Below are positions 7,624 through 14,581 of a stretch of 14,581 bases of DNA, one piece after another. How positions within the stretch are numbered: position 1 is the first letter of the stretch; each line of letters begins with the position of its first letter. The DNA is from an uncultured Alphaproteobacteria bacterium. Lineage in GTDB: Bacteria; Pseudomonadota; Alphaproteobacteria; UBA3830. The position numbers were made by a program, and so were the translations under genes. The stretch covers positions 1-14,581 of the forward strand of contig CAJOEB010000011.1 of the NCBI GenBank assembly GCA_905233775.1. The letters run 5' to 3'. The notes under the pieces were generated by a model. The model saw nothing but the letters and a program-made list of their open reading frames with translations, ran no database searches and was not told the DNA's origin.

Positions 7624-8244
7624 TTATCCCAACAAACGTTCTTGGAGACTTGCAACAGCACTCTTTGTAAGAACTAATTTCTCGTGCCTTAAACCGTCAT
7701 AAACATTAAACCCGGCAGAAGGAATTACATCAACTCTGTAAATATTGGAACATGCGTTCTTAAAGTTCTCACAATTTGCTGCATCAACAAATAAAGCGGA
7801 TTCAATCTTCATTTTTTTCAAAGTTTCTTTCAAATCTTTTGTTTTTGAAGTCTTTAAATCCAAATCTTCGCAAATAATCAGATTTTTTTCCTTCGCTTTT
7901 ATCGAAAGAAGAGATTTCATAGCAAGAATTCTGACCTTCTTATTGATCTTAAAATCATGAGAACGCGGAGTTGGTCCGAAAACCACACCACCACCAACAA
8001 AAATATTCGCTGTTTTCGCTCCATGACGGGCATTTCCCGTTCCCTTTTGACGAAAAGCCTTCTTTTTTGTGCGATTAATGAAACCGCGCGTCTTTACGGC
8101 ATGAGTTCCTGCTTGTCTGCGAGCTAACTGCCATCTTACGACATCTGCAAGACACTCCGTCTTTGGTTCAATCTTAAATACGGCATCATCAAGCGCTATT
8201 TCGCCACCTGCTTCGCCGTTTATTTTTACCATCTGCAGTTTCAT
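7624..8244 (-). CDS. rplD: 50S ribosomal protein L4
   Basis: L4 binds 23S rRNA domain I early in assembly, and an extended loop lines the exit tunnel opposite L22. In E. coli it also represses the S10 operon. The 206-residue product carries the loop QKGTGNARHGAKTANIFVGGGVVFGPTPRSHDFKINKKVR at about residues 71-110. In KGTGRARHG the usual second Arg is Asn. A Rossmann-like C-terminal half ends in the typical Y-x-V-x-x-I-P-x-x-G-x-N-V-Y-D segment. It starts 5 bases after rplC. No long leader precedes rpsJ, so the E. coli type of L4-mediated attenuation is not evident here. Confidence 0.97.
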   Translation of the reverse strand: MKLQMVKINGEAGGEIALDDAVFKIEPKTECLADVVRWQLARRQAGTHAVKTRGFINRTKKKAFRQKGTGNARHGAKTANIFVGGGVVFGPTPRSHDFKINKKVRILAMKSLLSIKAKEKNLIICEDLDLKTSKTKDLKETLKKMKIESALFVDAANCENFKNACSNIYRVDVIPSAGFNVYDGLRHEKLVLTKSAVASLQERLLG

Positions 8245-8249
8245 TAGTG

Positions 8250-8879
8250 TTATTTCCCTTTTACTGCATCTTTTACCAAAACATAGCTACCTTCTGCACC
8301 GGGAATTCCACCACGAATTAACAGAAGATCACCATCTACTCCATGGACTACGAGATTTTGCAAAGTCACTGTCTCATTACCCATGTGACCCGCCATTCTC
8401 TTCCCCTTGAATACCTTTCCCGGATCTTCTCTGTTACCGATAGAACCGTGACTTCTGTGAGACAAAGACACACCGTGTGTAGCTCTTAAACCACCGAAGT
8501 TGTGACGCTTCATAGGTCCTGCAAATCCTTTACCAATAGAAGTACCGGTAACATCAACACACTGACCTGATGTAAATATCTCAGCTCCGTAAGTCGTTCC
8601 TACCGCTTGCATTTGATCTGCAGGTACTCTGAACTCATGCAGCTTTTTATAATATTTTCCGCCTAAAGCCTTAAAATAACCGCGCATAGGCTTGTTCAAT
8701 TTATTTTCTTCGGTTTCGATCGTTCCAACAACTACAGCGTCATAGCCATGCTTATCGACTGTTTTATGAGCGATAATATTGTGCGGCTCAATCTTTAATA
8801 CCGTAACAGCATATTGACGACCATCATCTGCTAAGATGCGTGTCATGCCCAATTTTTTTCCTAATAACCCAGAACGCAT
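8250..8879 (-). CDS. rplC: 50S ribosomal protein L3
   Basis: L3 is an assembly-initiator protein of the large subunit whose central extension reaches toward the peptidyl-transferase centre. The 209-residue product starts MRSGLLGKKLGMTRIL, the family N-terminus. It has the CVDVTGTSIGKGFAGPMKRHNFGG stretch near residue 104 and the SHRSHGSIGNREDPGKVFKGKRMAGHMGNE segment. The position of the PrmB-methylated glutamine of E. coli is His (MAGHMG), as is common in alphaproteobacteria. Nine upstream codons reached from a TTG overlap rpsJ and are rejected. The ATG at 8879 is 4 bases after the rpsJ stop. Confidence 0.97.
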   Translation of the reverse strand: MRSGLLGKKLGMTRILADDGRQYAVTVLKIEPHNIIAHKTVDKHGYDAVVVGTIETEENKLNKPMRGYFKALGGKYYKKLHEFRVPADQMQAVGTTYGAEIFTSGQCVDVTGTSIGKGFAGPMKRHNFGGLRATHGVSLSHRSHGSIGNREDPGKVFKGKRMAGHMGNETVTLQNLVVHGVDGDLLLIRGGIPGAEGSYVLVKDAVKGK

Positions 8880-8883
8880 AACA

Positions 8884-9198
8884 TTAACCCAATAGTTTAA
8901 TTTCAACGTCTACACCCGCAGCCAGCTCTAATTTCATCAGAGCATCGACTGTCTGAGGAGGACAATCCACAATATCGACCAATCGCTTGTGAGTCCTCTG
9001 CTCGAATTGTTCACGAGATTTCTTATCCTTATGAGGACTCATCAAAACCGTGAAACGCTCGATCCTATTCGGAAGAGGGACAGGACCACGAACGGTAGCC
9101 CCAGTCCTCTTTGCAGTCATAACGATCTCTTTCGTGGAATAATCCAAAATCCTGTGATCATACGCCTTTAGACATATGCGGATACACTGCCCATTCAT
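8884..9198 (-). CDS. rpsJ: 30S ribosomal protein S10
   Basis: S10 is a small-subunit head protein. With NusB it also acts in transcription antitermination. The 104-residue product has [22 protein letters not shown] at the N-terminus. [39 protein letters not shown] spans about residues 43-81, including the tRNA-mimetic loop region, and [20 protein letters not shown] lies at the end. The ATG at 9198 has GGAAGGGGA about 8 bases upstream. A TTG seven codons earlier is rejected because it lacks family similarity and would lie immediately after the tuf stop. Only 22 bases separate it from tuf, so there is no S10-operon leader of the E. coli kind. Confidence 0.98.
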   Translation of the reverse strand: MNGQCIRICLKAYDHRILDYSTKEIVMTAKRTGATVRGPVPLPNRIERFTVLMSPHKDKKSREQFEQRTHKRLVDIVDCPPQTVDALMKLELAAGVDVEIKLLG

Positions 9199-9220
9199 GA
9201 TTCCATCCCCTTCCGACAAC

Positions 9221-10411
9221 TTAAGCTATGATCTTGGTGACTACGCCAGCACCGACTGTACGACCACCTTCACGGATAGCGAAACGCAAACCTTCTTCCA
9301 TAGCGATAGGAGCAATAAGCTCAACACTCAATTTGACATTATCGCCAGGCATGACCATCTCAACGCCTTCCTGAAGGGTAACATTACCTGTTACATCGGT
9401 TGTTCTGAAATAGAACTGTGGACGATATCCGTTAAAGAACGGAGTATGACGACCACCTTCTTCTTTATTCAAAATATAAACCTCACACTCAAATTTTGTA
9501 TGCGGTGTGATGGTTCCAGGAGCTGCGAGAACTTGTCCACGCTCAACTTCATCGCGTTTTGTACCGCGAAGCAAACAACCCAAGTTATCACCTGCTTCAC
9601 CTTGATCCAACAATTTGCGGAACATTTCGACGCCTGTAACGACTGTCTTTGTGGTTGGTCTGATACCAACGATTTCAACTTCGTCACCGACTTTGATGAT
9701 ACCACGCTCAACACGACCCGTAACAACAGTACCACGACCGGAAATTGAGAAAACATCTTCGATTGGACACAAGAATGGCTTATCCTTCGGACGTTCTGGT
9801 TGTGGAATATAAGCATCGATTGCGTTCATCAACTCAATGATCTTATTCTTTCCGATCTCGTCGTTTTTCCCTTCCAAAGCACACAAGGCACTACCCTTTA
9901 TGATAGGAATTTCATCCGCAGGGAACTCATACTTGCGCAAAGTATCTTTAATTTCTTCTTCAACTAACTCCAACATGTCCGGATCATCGACCATATCAAC
10001 TTTATTGATGAATACGACCAACGCAGGAACACCGACTTGACGTGCAAGAAGAATATGCTCTTTTGTTTGAGGCATAACGCTGTCAGTTCCTGAAACGACC
10101 AAAATTGCACCGTCCATCTGAGCAGCACCGGTGATCATGTTCTTGACGTAGTCAGCATGACCCGGGCAGTCAACGTGAGCATAGTGTCTCTTTGGAGTTT
10201 CATACTCAACGTGAGCTGTACTGATGGTGATACCACGAGCTCTTTCTTCCGGCGCCTTATCGATTTGGTCATATGCTGTAAAGCTTGCGCCACCAGCTTC
10301 CGACAAAACTTTTGTAATAGCAGCTGTTAATGTCGTCTTACCATGGTCAACGTGACCGATGGTACCGATATTGCAGTGCGGTTTAGATCTTTCGTACTTA
10401 ACCTTACTCAT
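9221..10411 (-). CDS. tuf: Elongation factor Tu
   Basis: EF-Tu is a GTPase that delivers aminoacyl-tRNA to the ribosomal A site. The 396-residue product has all G motifs: GHVDHGKT at 19-26, switch I RGITI at 59-63 with Thr62, DCPGH at 81-85 with the catalytic His85, NKVD at 136-139 and SAL at 174-176. Domains 2 and 3 follow, with TGRVERG and [21 protein letters not shown]. The overall wording is alphaproteobacterial. Oddity: after helix B the nearly invariant TDGPMPQT reads TDSVMPQT (residues 109-116, Ser111-Val112 in place of Gly-Pro). AAGGAG lies about 8 bases before the ATG. It is 18 bases after fusA. Alphaproteobacteria often carry a second tuf copy elsewhere. Confidence 0.99.
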   Translation of the reverse strand: MSKVKYERSKPHCNIGTIGHVDHGKTTLTAAITKVLSEAGGASFTAYDQIDKAPEERARGITISTAHVEYETPKRHYAHVDCPGHADYVKNMITGAAQMDGAILVVSGTDSVMPQTKEHILLARQVGVPALVVFINKVDMVDDPDMLELVEEEIKDTLRKYEFPADEIPIIKGSALCALEGKNDEIGKNKIIELMNAIDAYIPQPERPKDKPFLCPIEDVFSISGRGTVVTGRVERGIIKVGDEVEIVGIRPTTKTVVTGVEMFRKLLDQGEAGDNLGCLLRGTKRDEVERGQVLAAPGTITPHTKFECEVYILNKEEGGRHTPFFNGYRPQFYFRTTDVTGNVTLQEGVEMVMPGDNVKLSVELIAPIAMEEGLRFAIREGGRTVGAGVVTKIIA

Positions 10412-10429
10412 CTATTTTCTCCTTAATTA

Positions 10430-12523
10430 TTATTCACCCTTAACAATACCTTTGTGCTCAGCAATGATTTTATCCGCTACGTGAGACGGAACTACATCGT
10501 AACGAACAAACTGCATTGTATATTGAGCCCTTCCCTGGCTCATAGAGCGCAACGTATTCACGTACCCAAACATTTCCGCCAAAGGAACCTCAGCCGAAAT
10601 TACGCGAGCATTCGCTCTCTGATCCATACCTACAACCTGACCACGACGACTATTGAGATCGCCAATAATATCTCCCATATAATCCTCAGGAGTAACAACC
10701 TCAACCGACATGATCGGTTCTAATATCTTTGCGCCGCACTTCGTCATTGCTTCTCTGAAAGCGCCGCGAGCGGCAATTTCGAACGCCAAAACGCTCGAGT
10801 CAACATCGTGATAAGCACCGTCAACGAGAGTACACTTGACACCGACAATCGGGAAACCAATCAAACACCCCGATTCTGCAATGCTCTTCAAACCTTTTTC
10901 AACACCAGGAATGTACTCTTTAGGAACTGCTCCACCGAAAATCTTGCTTTCAAATTCAAGACCGGCAGAAAAATCACCTGGTTCGAATTGTATAACAACT
11001 TTTGCGAATTGACCAGCACCACCTGATTGTTTCTTGTGTACATAATCAATCTCAGCAGGTTTCGATATTGTCTCACGATACGCAACTTGAGGTGCGCCAA
11101 CATTTGCTTCAACCTTGAACTCTCTCTTCATACGATCAACAATGATTTCAAGATGAAGTTCGCCCATTCCTTTGATGATAGTTTGTCCTGTTTCAACGTT
11201 TGAGCTAACTCTGAAAGAAGGATCTTCAGCTGCCAAACGTCCTAACGCAATACCCATTTTTTCTTGGTCTGCTTTTGATTTTGGTTCAACCGCAACTTCG
11301 ATAACAGGATCCGGGAATTCCATATTCTCAAGCAATAATGGTTTTGACGTATCACATAACGTATCGCCCGTTGTCGAATATTTTAAACCACACACCGCTA
11401 CGATATCACCGGCATATGCTTCTTTGATATCCTCACGATTATTTGCATGCATTAACAACAGACGTCCAATTCTTTCGCGTTCGCCTTTTGTAGAGTTGAG
11501 AACATAACTACCGGCTTCCAAAACACCCGAATAAATACGAACGAACGTTAATGAACCAACGAACGGATCTGTCATAACTTTGAATGCCAATGCTGATAAC
11601 GGCTCTTTATCATCCAATCCGCGAACAACCGGCTCTTTTGTATCAACATTAAATCCATGAATTTCGCCGACATCCGCAGGAGACGGTAAGAAATCTACAA
11701 CACCGTCCAATAGTGTTTGAACACCCTTATTTTTGAATGCGCTCCCACAAAAAACGGGGACAAATGCCCCCGAAATAGTACCTTTTCTAATACATGCAAC
11801 CAATTGATCAATAGTTGGTTCTGTTCCCTCAAGATAAGCTTCCATAATAGCATCATCTTGTTCAACAGCCAATTCCACCAACTCATTATGATATTTCGCT
11901 GCTTGTTCAGCATATTTCGCAGGAATTTCAACTGTTTCATACTCAGCGCCCATTGTTTCATCTTTCCAATGGTACGCTTTCATTCTCAAGACATCGATTA
12001 CACCGATAAAATCGCTCTCTGTGCCGTCCGGAAACTGCATAACCATTGGTTTTGCGCCCAAACGATCGACAATCATATCAACACAACGGAAGAAATTCGC
12101 TCCCGTACGATCCATCTTGTTAACAAAACAGATTCTCGGAACTTTATATTTATCAGCCTGACGCCAAACTGTCTCAGATTGCGGTTCAACACCGGCAACT
12201 CCGTCAAAAACCGCTATCGCACCATCCAAAACACGCAAGGAACGCTCAACTTCGACCGTAAAATCGACGTGTCCCGGAGTATCGATAATATTAATTCTGT
12301 GATTTTTCCAGTAGCAAGTAGTTGCAGCGGAAGTAATCGTAATACCACGCTCCTGCTCTTGCTCCATCCAGTCCATTGTAGCAGCGCCTTCATGAACTTC
12401 ACCGATTTTATGAGAACGACCCGTATAAAAAAGAATTCTCTCAGTAGTCGTTGTCTTACCGGCGTCGATATGCGCCATAATACCTATATTACGATATTTA
12501 TCGATCGGAGTTTTTCTAGCCAT
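10430..12523 (-). CDS. fusA: Elongation factor G
   Basis: EF-G is a five-domain GTPase that drives translocation of tRNA and mRNA and helps recycle ribosomes. The 697-residue product has G1 AHIDAGKT at 17-24, switch I RGITI at 59-63, DTPGH at 81-85 and NKMD at 135-138. The G5 motif GSA follows in the G domain, with the usual G' insertion. Domains III-V carry [17 protein letters not shown], the domain IV stretch [14 protein letters not shown] and the [28 protein letters not shown] segment. A GTG three codons earlier is in frame, but the ATG at 12523 gives the family start [15 protein letters not shown] with AGGTGG 5 bases upstream. It starts 2 bases after rpsG, and the stop is followed by tuf after 18 bases. 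Confidence 0.99.
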   Translation of the reverse strand: MARKTPIDKYRNIGIMAHIDAGKTTTTERILFYTGRSHKIGEVHEGAATMDWMEQEQERGITITSAATTCYWKNHRINIIDTPGHVDFTVEVERSLRVLDGAIAVFDGVAGVEPQSETVWRQADKYKVPRICFVNKMDRTGANFFRCVDMIVDRLGAKPMVMQFPDGTESDFIGVIDVLRMKAYHWKDETMGAEYETVEIPAKYAEQAAKYHNELVELAVEQDDAIMEAYLEGTEPTIDQLVACIRKGTISGAFVPVFCGSAFKNKGVQTLLDGVVDFLPSPADVGEIHGFNVDTKEPVVRGLDDKEPLSALAFKVMTDPFVGSLTFVRIYSGVLEAGSYVLNSTKGERERIGRLLLMHANNREDIKEAYAGDIVAVCGLKYSTTGDTLCDTSKPLLLENMEFPDPVIEVAVEPKSKADQEKMGIALGRLAAEDPSFRVSSNVETGQTIIKGMGELHLEIIVDRMKREFKVEANVGAPQVAYRETISKPAEIDYVHKKQSGGAGQFAKVVIQFEPGDFSAGLEFESKIFGGAVPKEYIPGVEKGLKSIAESGCLIGFPIVGVKCTLVDGAYHDVDSSVLAFEIAARGAFREAMTKCGAKILEPIMSVEVVTPEDYMGDIIGDLNSRRGQVVGMDQRANARVISAEVPLAEMFGYVNTLRSMSQGRAQYTMQFVRYDVVPSHVADKIIAEHKGIVKGE

Positions 12524-12525
12524 TT

Positions 12526-13005
<480 letters not shown>

Positions 13006-13020
13006 CTATTATTTGGTCTT

Positions 13021-13392
13021 TTATTTTGGTCTCTTAACGCCGTATTTAGAACGACCCTGCTTCCTGTCTTTAACACCTTGAGTATCCAATGCACCACGGA
13101 CAATGTGATACCGAACACCCGGAAGGTCTTTTACACGTCCACCTCTGATTAGCACAACTGAGTGCTCTTGAAGATTGTGTCCCTCACCAGGAATATAACA
13201 TGTAACTTCAAATCCGCTCGTCAAACGAACACGAGCGATTTTTCTTAACGCTGAGTTCGGTTTCTTTGGCGTGGTTGTCGTAACACGAGTACAAACACCA
13301 CGTCTTTGAGGACACGACAAAAGCGCAGGAACCTTATTTCTCTTAGCTACATCCTTTCTAGGACTTCTAATCAGCTGGTTAATTGTAGGCAT
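13021..13392 (-). CDS. rpsL: 30S ribosomal protein S12
   Basis: S12 sits at the decoding centre and controls accuracy. The 123-residue product matches the family throughout. The streptomycin-relevant lysines are both the sensitive form: Lys43 in [13 protein letters not shown] and Lys88 in [13 protein letters not shown]. Asp89 is the residue methylthiolated by RimO in E. coli. It is the first gene of the cluster. A strong purine tract AAAGGAAGGGGG (13396-13407) gives an AAGGA Shine-Dalgarno sequence 9 bases from the ATG at 13392. A good sigma70-type promoter lies about 180 bases upstream. Upstream there is no rpoC but a divergent glycosyltransferase gene. Confidence 0.99.
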   Translation of the reverse strand: MPTINQLIRSPRKDVAKRNKVPALLSCPQRRGVCTRVTTTTPKKPNSALRKIARVRLTSGFEVTCYIPGEGHNLQEHSVVLIRGGRVKDLPGVRYHIVRGALDTQGVKDRKQGRSKYGVKRPK

Positions 13393-13563
13393 GAGCCCCC
13401 TTCCTTTAACAAAATCTTAACTAACAAAAGATCGATAGCAAAACATACTAAATAACAACACACTTCGCAAGCCAAATCTATCTTGGCAAGAGCATTTTTT
13501 GCGTACATAGCCCCATTTTCGAAATTTTTCAATCGAAAAATAAACACAAATCAATCTCTCGAG
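13393..13563 (-). promoter_or_regulatory. 5' leader of the rpsL operon
   Basis: The predicted untranslated leader is about 170 bases, from a start near 13562-13564 to the rpsL ATG. It contains TTTTTC-GATT-GAAAAA (13525-13540) and a GCCAA/TTGGC hairpin with a 7-base loop (13471-13487). Two near-identical 9-mers, CTTGCCAAG (13482-13490) and CTTGCGAAG (13463-13471), start 19 bases apart. No T-run follows these dyads, so they are not intrinsic terminators. An open frame of 45 codons (13371-13508) crosses the rpsL start in another frame but has no properly spaced Shine-Dalgarno sequence. The leader may carry autoregulation that E. coli places in the rpsL-rpsG spacer. This is inference. Confidence 0.5.
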
Positions 13564-13569
13564 AGCATG

Positions 13570-13598
13570 ATAGTACTTTGTAACTGCGAAATAGTCAA
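13570..13598 (-). promoter_or_regulatory. Sigma70-type promoter for the str-S10-spc cluster
   Basis: On the minus strand TTGACT (13593-13598) is followed, after exactly 17 bases, by TACTAT (13570-13575). This matches the TTGACA/TATAAT consensus at 5 of 6 and 5 of 6 positions with ideal spacing. The start would fall near 13562-13564, inside the perfect palindrome CTCTCGAGAG (13556-13565). It is the best promoter-like element in the window and is correctly placed and oriented to drive rpsL and everything downstream. Confidence 0.75.
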
Positions 13599-13616
13599 TA
13601 GATCAATGCAGATTTA

Positions 13617-13631
13617 TTAAGAAAGAATTAA
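13617..13631. promoter_or_regulatory. TTAA-N7-TTAA motif (CtrA-like box)
   Basis: TTAA (13617-13620) and TTAA (13628-13631) are separated by exactly 7 bases, and the second half-site reads TTAACC. This is the form of the binding site of CtrA, the cell-cycle response regulator of many alphaproteobacteria. It lies between the divergent genes, about 55 bases upstream of the predicted rpsL transcription start and 55 bases upstream of the glycosyltransferase ATG. In such AT-rich DNA a chance match is quite possible. Confidence 0.3.
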
Positions 13632-13685
13632 CCAACACAATATAAAATATAAAATCAAAAATAAAATTTTGCTGATTGAAAATGA

Positions 13686-14581
13686 ATGTCGTTAGAGTTT
13701 TTTGATTTTTTTCGCAAATATTTATCTGAACAATCGCTAAAATATTTCGGGGAATTGAATATTTTTTCGAAAAAAAACGTACGAAATACCTTCTTTTTCT
13801 TTCTTATCGTAACATTATTCGGATATGCCTCAATACTGTTCTACCATATACCATATTGCGATGACTTTGCCAGATACGCCTACAACTACACTTGCGGAAG
13901 TATCGACGATGGACGACCGATCTCCGGACTTATTGAGCGAATTATGTACCTATCTAATATGGTGTTTGATGCATCTCCATTCACACAACTCATCTCTTGT
14001 TCCATTCTCGCATATATTGCTACGATAATTGCGAAAATATTCGACATTGACAATCGCCATTTTTCTTCTTCTCACAATTATTTCTTTCTGGCATGTTTCA
14101 TTCCTGTTGCTGTTAATCCGTACATACTGGAAATGATGATGTTTAGGTTCGACAATATATTTATGATTTGCTCCTATTTTTTCTCCGTACTAGCCGCATA
14201 TATATCTCAGAAAAACGATAAAGGATGCCTTATCTTTCAGATATTGCTTTTATTTTACAGTATTACGACTTATCAAGCGGCTATCACTGCTTATTTTATC
14301 ATATTTAACATCCTTCTATTGAAAGAGACTTCAAACGGAACGCCTATATATGATGTTTTGATGAAAATGAAATATTGGATTATAAGCATACTAGTCGTAA
14401 TTTTGCTTTATTCTCCGATATTCTTGTTTATAGAACGCGAATCCTATGATTTAGCGAACTTTTATCTTTGCGATAATAACACAAATATTAATATAATAAA
14501 TAACATCTACGCATTTCTTAAAAGAATTATCAGCCAAATAATCGAATTAAAAAACGATTGGATTAATACAATCGCGGGAAT
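13686..14581 (+). CDS. GtrII-like glucosyltransferase, membrane protein (5' part)
   Basis: The open frame has 298 codons and no stop, and continues past the right edge. Family members are usually about 450-580 residues, so at least a third is missing. GtrII-type (Glucos_trans_II, GT-C-like) proteins transfer glucose from an undecaprenyl-linked donor to surface glycans such as O-antigen on the periplasmic face. Visible features: a cytoplasmic N-terminus of about 33 residues, TM1 at about 35-53, and an acidic DD pair at 59-60 in the first periplasmic loop. DDGRP follows at 74-78, SPFTQL at 97-102 and the very characteristic NPYILEMMMFRFD at 144-156. Further hydrophobic helices lie at about 102-119, 132-145, 158-174, 182-212 and 230-249. 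The ATG at 13686 directly follows an in-frame stop and is the first possible start, but has no clear Shine-Dalgarno sequence. Isoleucine ATA codons are frequent, and the last 180 bases are about 28% GC, below the ribosomal genes. Substrate is unknown. Confidence 0.85.
   Translation, partial: MSLEFFDFFRKYLSEQSLKYFGELNIFSKKNVRNTFFFFLIVTLFGYASILFYHIPYCDDFARYAYNYTCGSIDDGRPISGLIERIMYLSNMVFDASPFTQLISCSILAYIATIIAKIFDIDNRHFSSSHNYFFLACFIPVAVNPYILEMMMFRFDNIFMICSYFFSVLAAYISQKNDKGCLIFQILLLFYSITTYQAAITAYFIIFNILLLKETSNGTPIYDVLMKMKYWIISILVVILLYSPIFLFIERESYDLANFYLCDNNTNINIINNIYAFLKRIISQIIELKNDWINTIAG

Noticed and set aside
8380..8400. Gln to His at the PrmB methylation position of L3
   Set aside because: His at this position (MAGHMG) is, as far as I know, common in alphaproteobacterial L3, so it is not unusual here.
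9199..9219. Upstream TTG extension of rpsJ
   Set aside because: It adds seven residues with no family similarity. The ATG at 9198 has a good Shine-Dalgarno sequence and gives the standard S10 start. Similar upstream extensions of rplC, rplE, rplX, rplF, rpsC, rplV and fusA were rejected for the same reasons.
9176..9748. 190-codon plus-strand frame antisense to tuf
   Set aside because: It mirrors EF-Tu codons, resembles no family and has no ribosome binding site. It is a shadow frame.
13635..13656. AT-rich TATAAAATATAAAAT stretch as the glycosyltransferase promoter
   Set aside because: Several -10-like hexamers overlap and no good -35 is present (TTAAGA at best). In AT-rich DNA this cannot be distinguished from background.
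13825..14028. 67-codon frame at the start of the glycosyltransferase region
   Set aside because: It is in a different frame from the 298-codon frame starting at 13686, which has transmembrane segments and GtrII motifs. The short frame has neither.

Overview
The window holds the bacterial translation gene cluster (str, S10 and spc operons joined end to end) on the minus strand. It runs from rpsL at 13392 down to the first 27 codons of secY at the left edge. At the right edge the 5' part of an unrelated membrane glycosyltransferase gene is transcribed the other way. The EF-Tu and EF-G sequences, the 396-residue EF-Tu, the zinc-free long form of S14, L30 with a basic N-terminal tail, and the uninterrupted fusA-tuf-rpsJ junction all fit an alphaproteobacterium. 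It has moderately low GC: hand counts of single 60-base lines gave about 33-50% in the cluster. I cannot name the genus from the sequence.

Layout, in the direction of transcription (right to left): a sigma70-type promoter (TTGACT-17-TACTAT, 13570-13598), a leader of about 170 bases with short dyads, then rpsL, rpsG, fusA, tuf, rpsJ, rplC, rplD, rplW, rplB, rpsS, rplV, rpsC, rplP, rpmC, rpsQ, rplN, rplX, rplE, rpsN, rpsH, rplF, rplR, rpsE, rpmD, rplO. A 136-base gap with a small hairpin follows, and then secY. Up to rplO no gap between genes exceeds 24 bases. Several genes meet as TAA-N-ATG or overlap, and I see no terminator or internal leader. The simplest reading is one long transcript of 25 genes plus secY: 13 large-subunit proteins, 10 small-subunit proteins, EF-G and EF-Tu, then the Sec translocase pore. 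Many reading frames appear to open further upstream from TTG or GTG. I trimmed these to the ATG that matches the family N-terminus and has a Shine-Dalgarno sequence.

Right edge (13686-14581, plus strand): an open frame of 298 codons that continues past the window. It encodes a multi-pass membrane protein with the hallmarks of the GtrII / Glucos_trans_II family of lipid-linked-sugar glucosyltransferases, which modify O-antigen or other envelope glycans. It sits where many alphaproteobacteria carry rpoC, so synteny breaks at the rpsL promoter. The shared 293-base divergent region also holds a TTAA-N7-TTAA (CtrA-like) motif.

The ribosomal cluster itself is ordinary. Worth a second look are the divergent region, the glycosyltransferase, the long rplO-secY gap and an unusual loop substitution in EF-Tu. 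I found no mobile element, CRISPR array, tRNA or rRNA.
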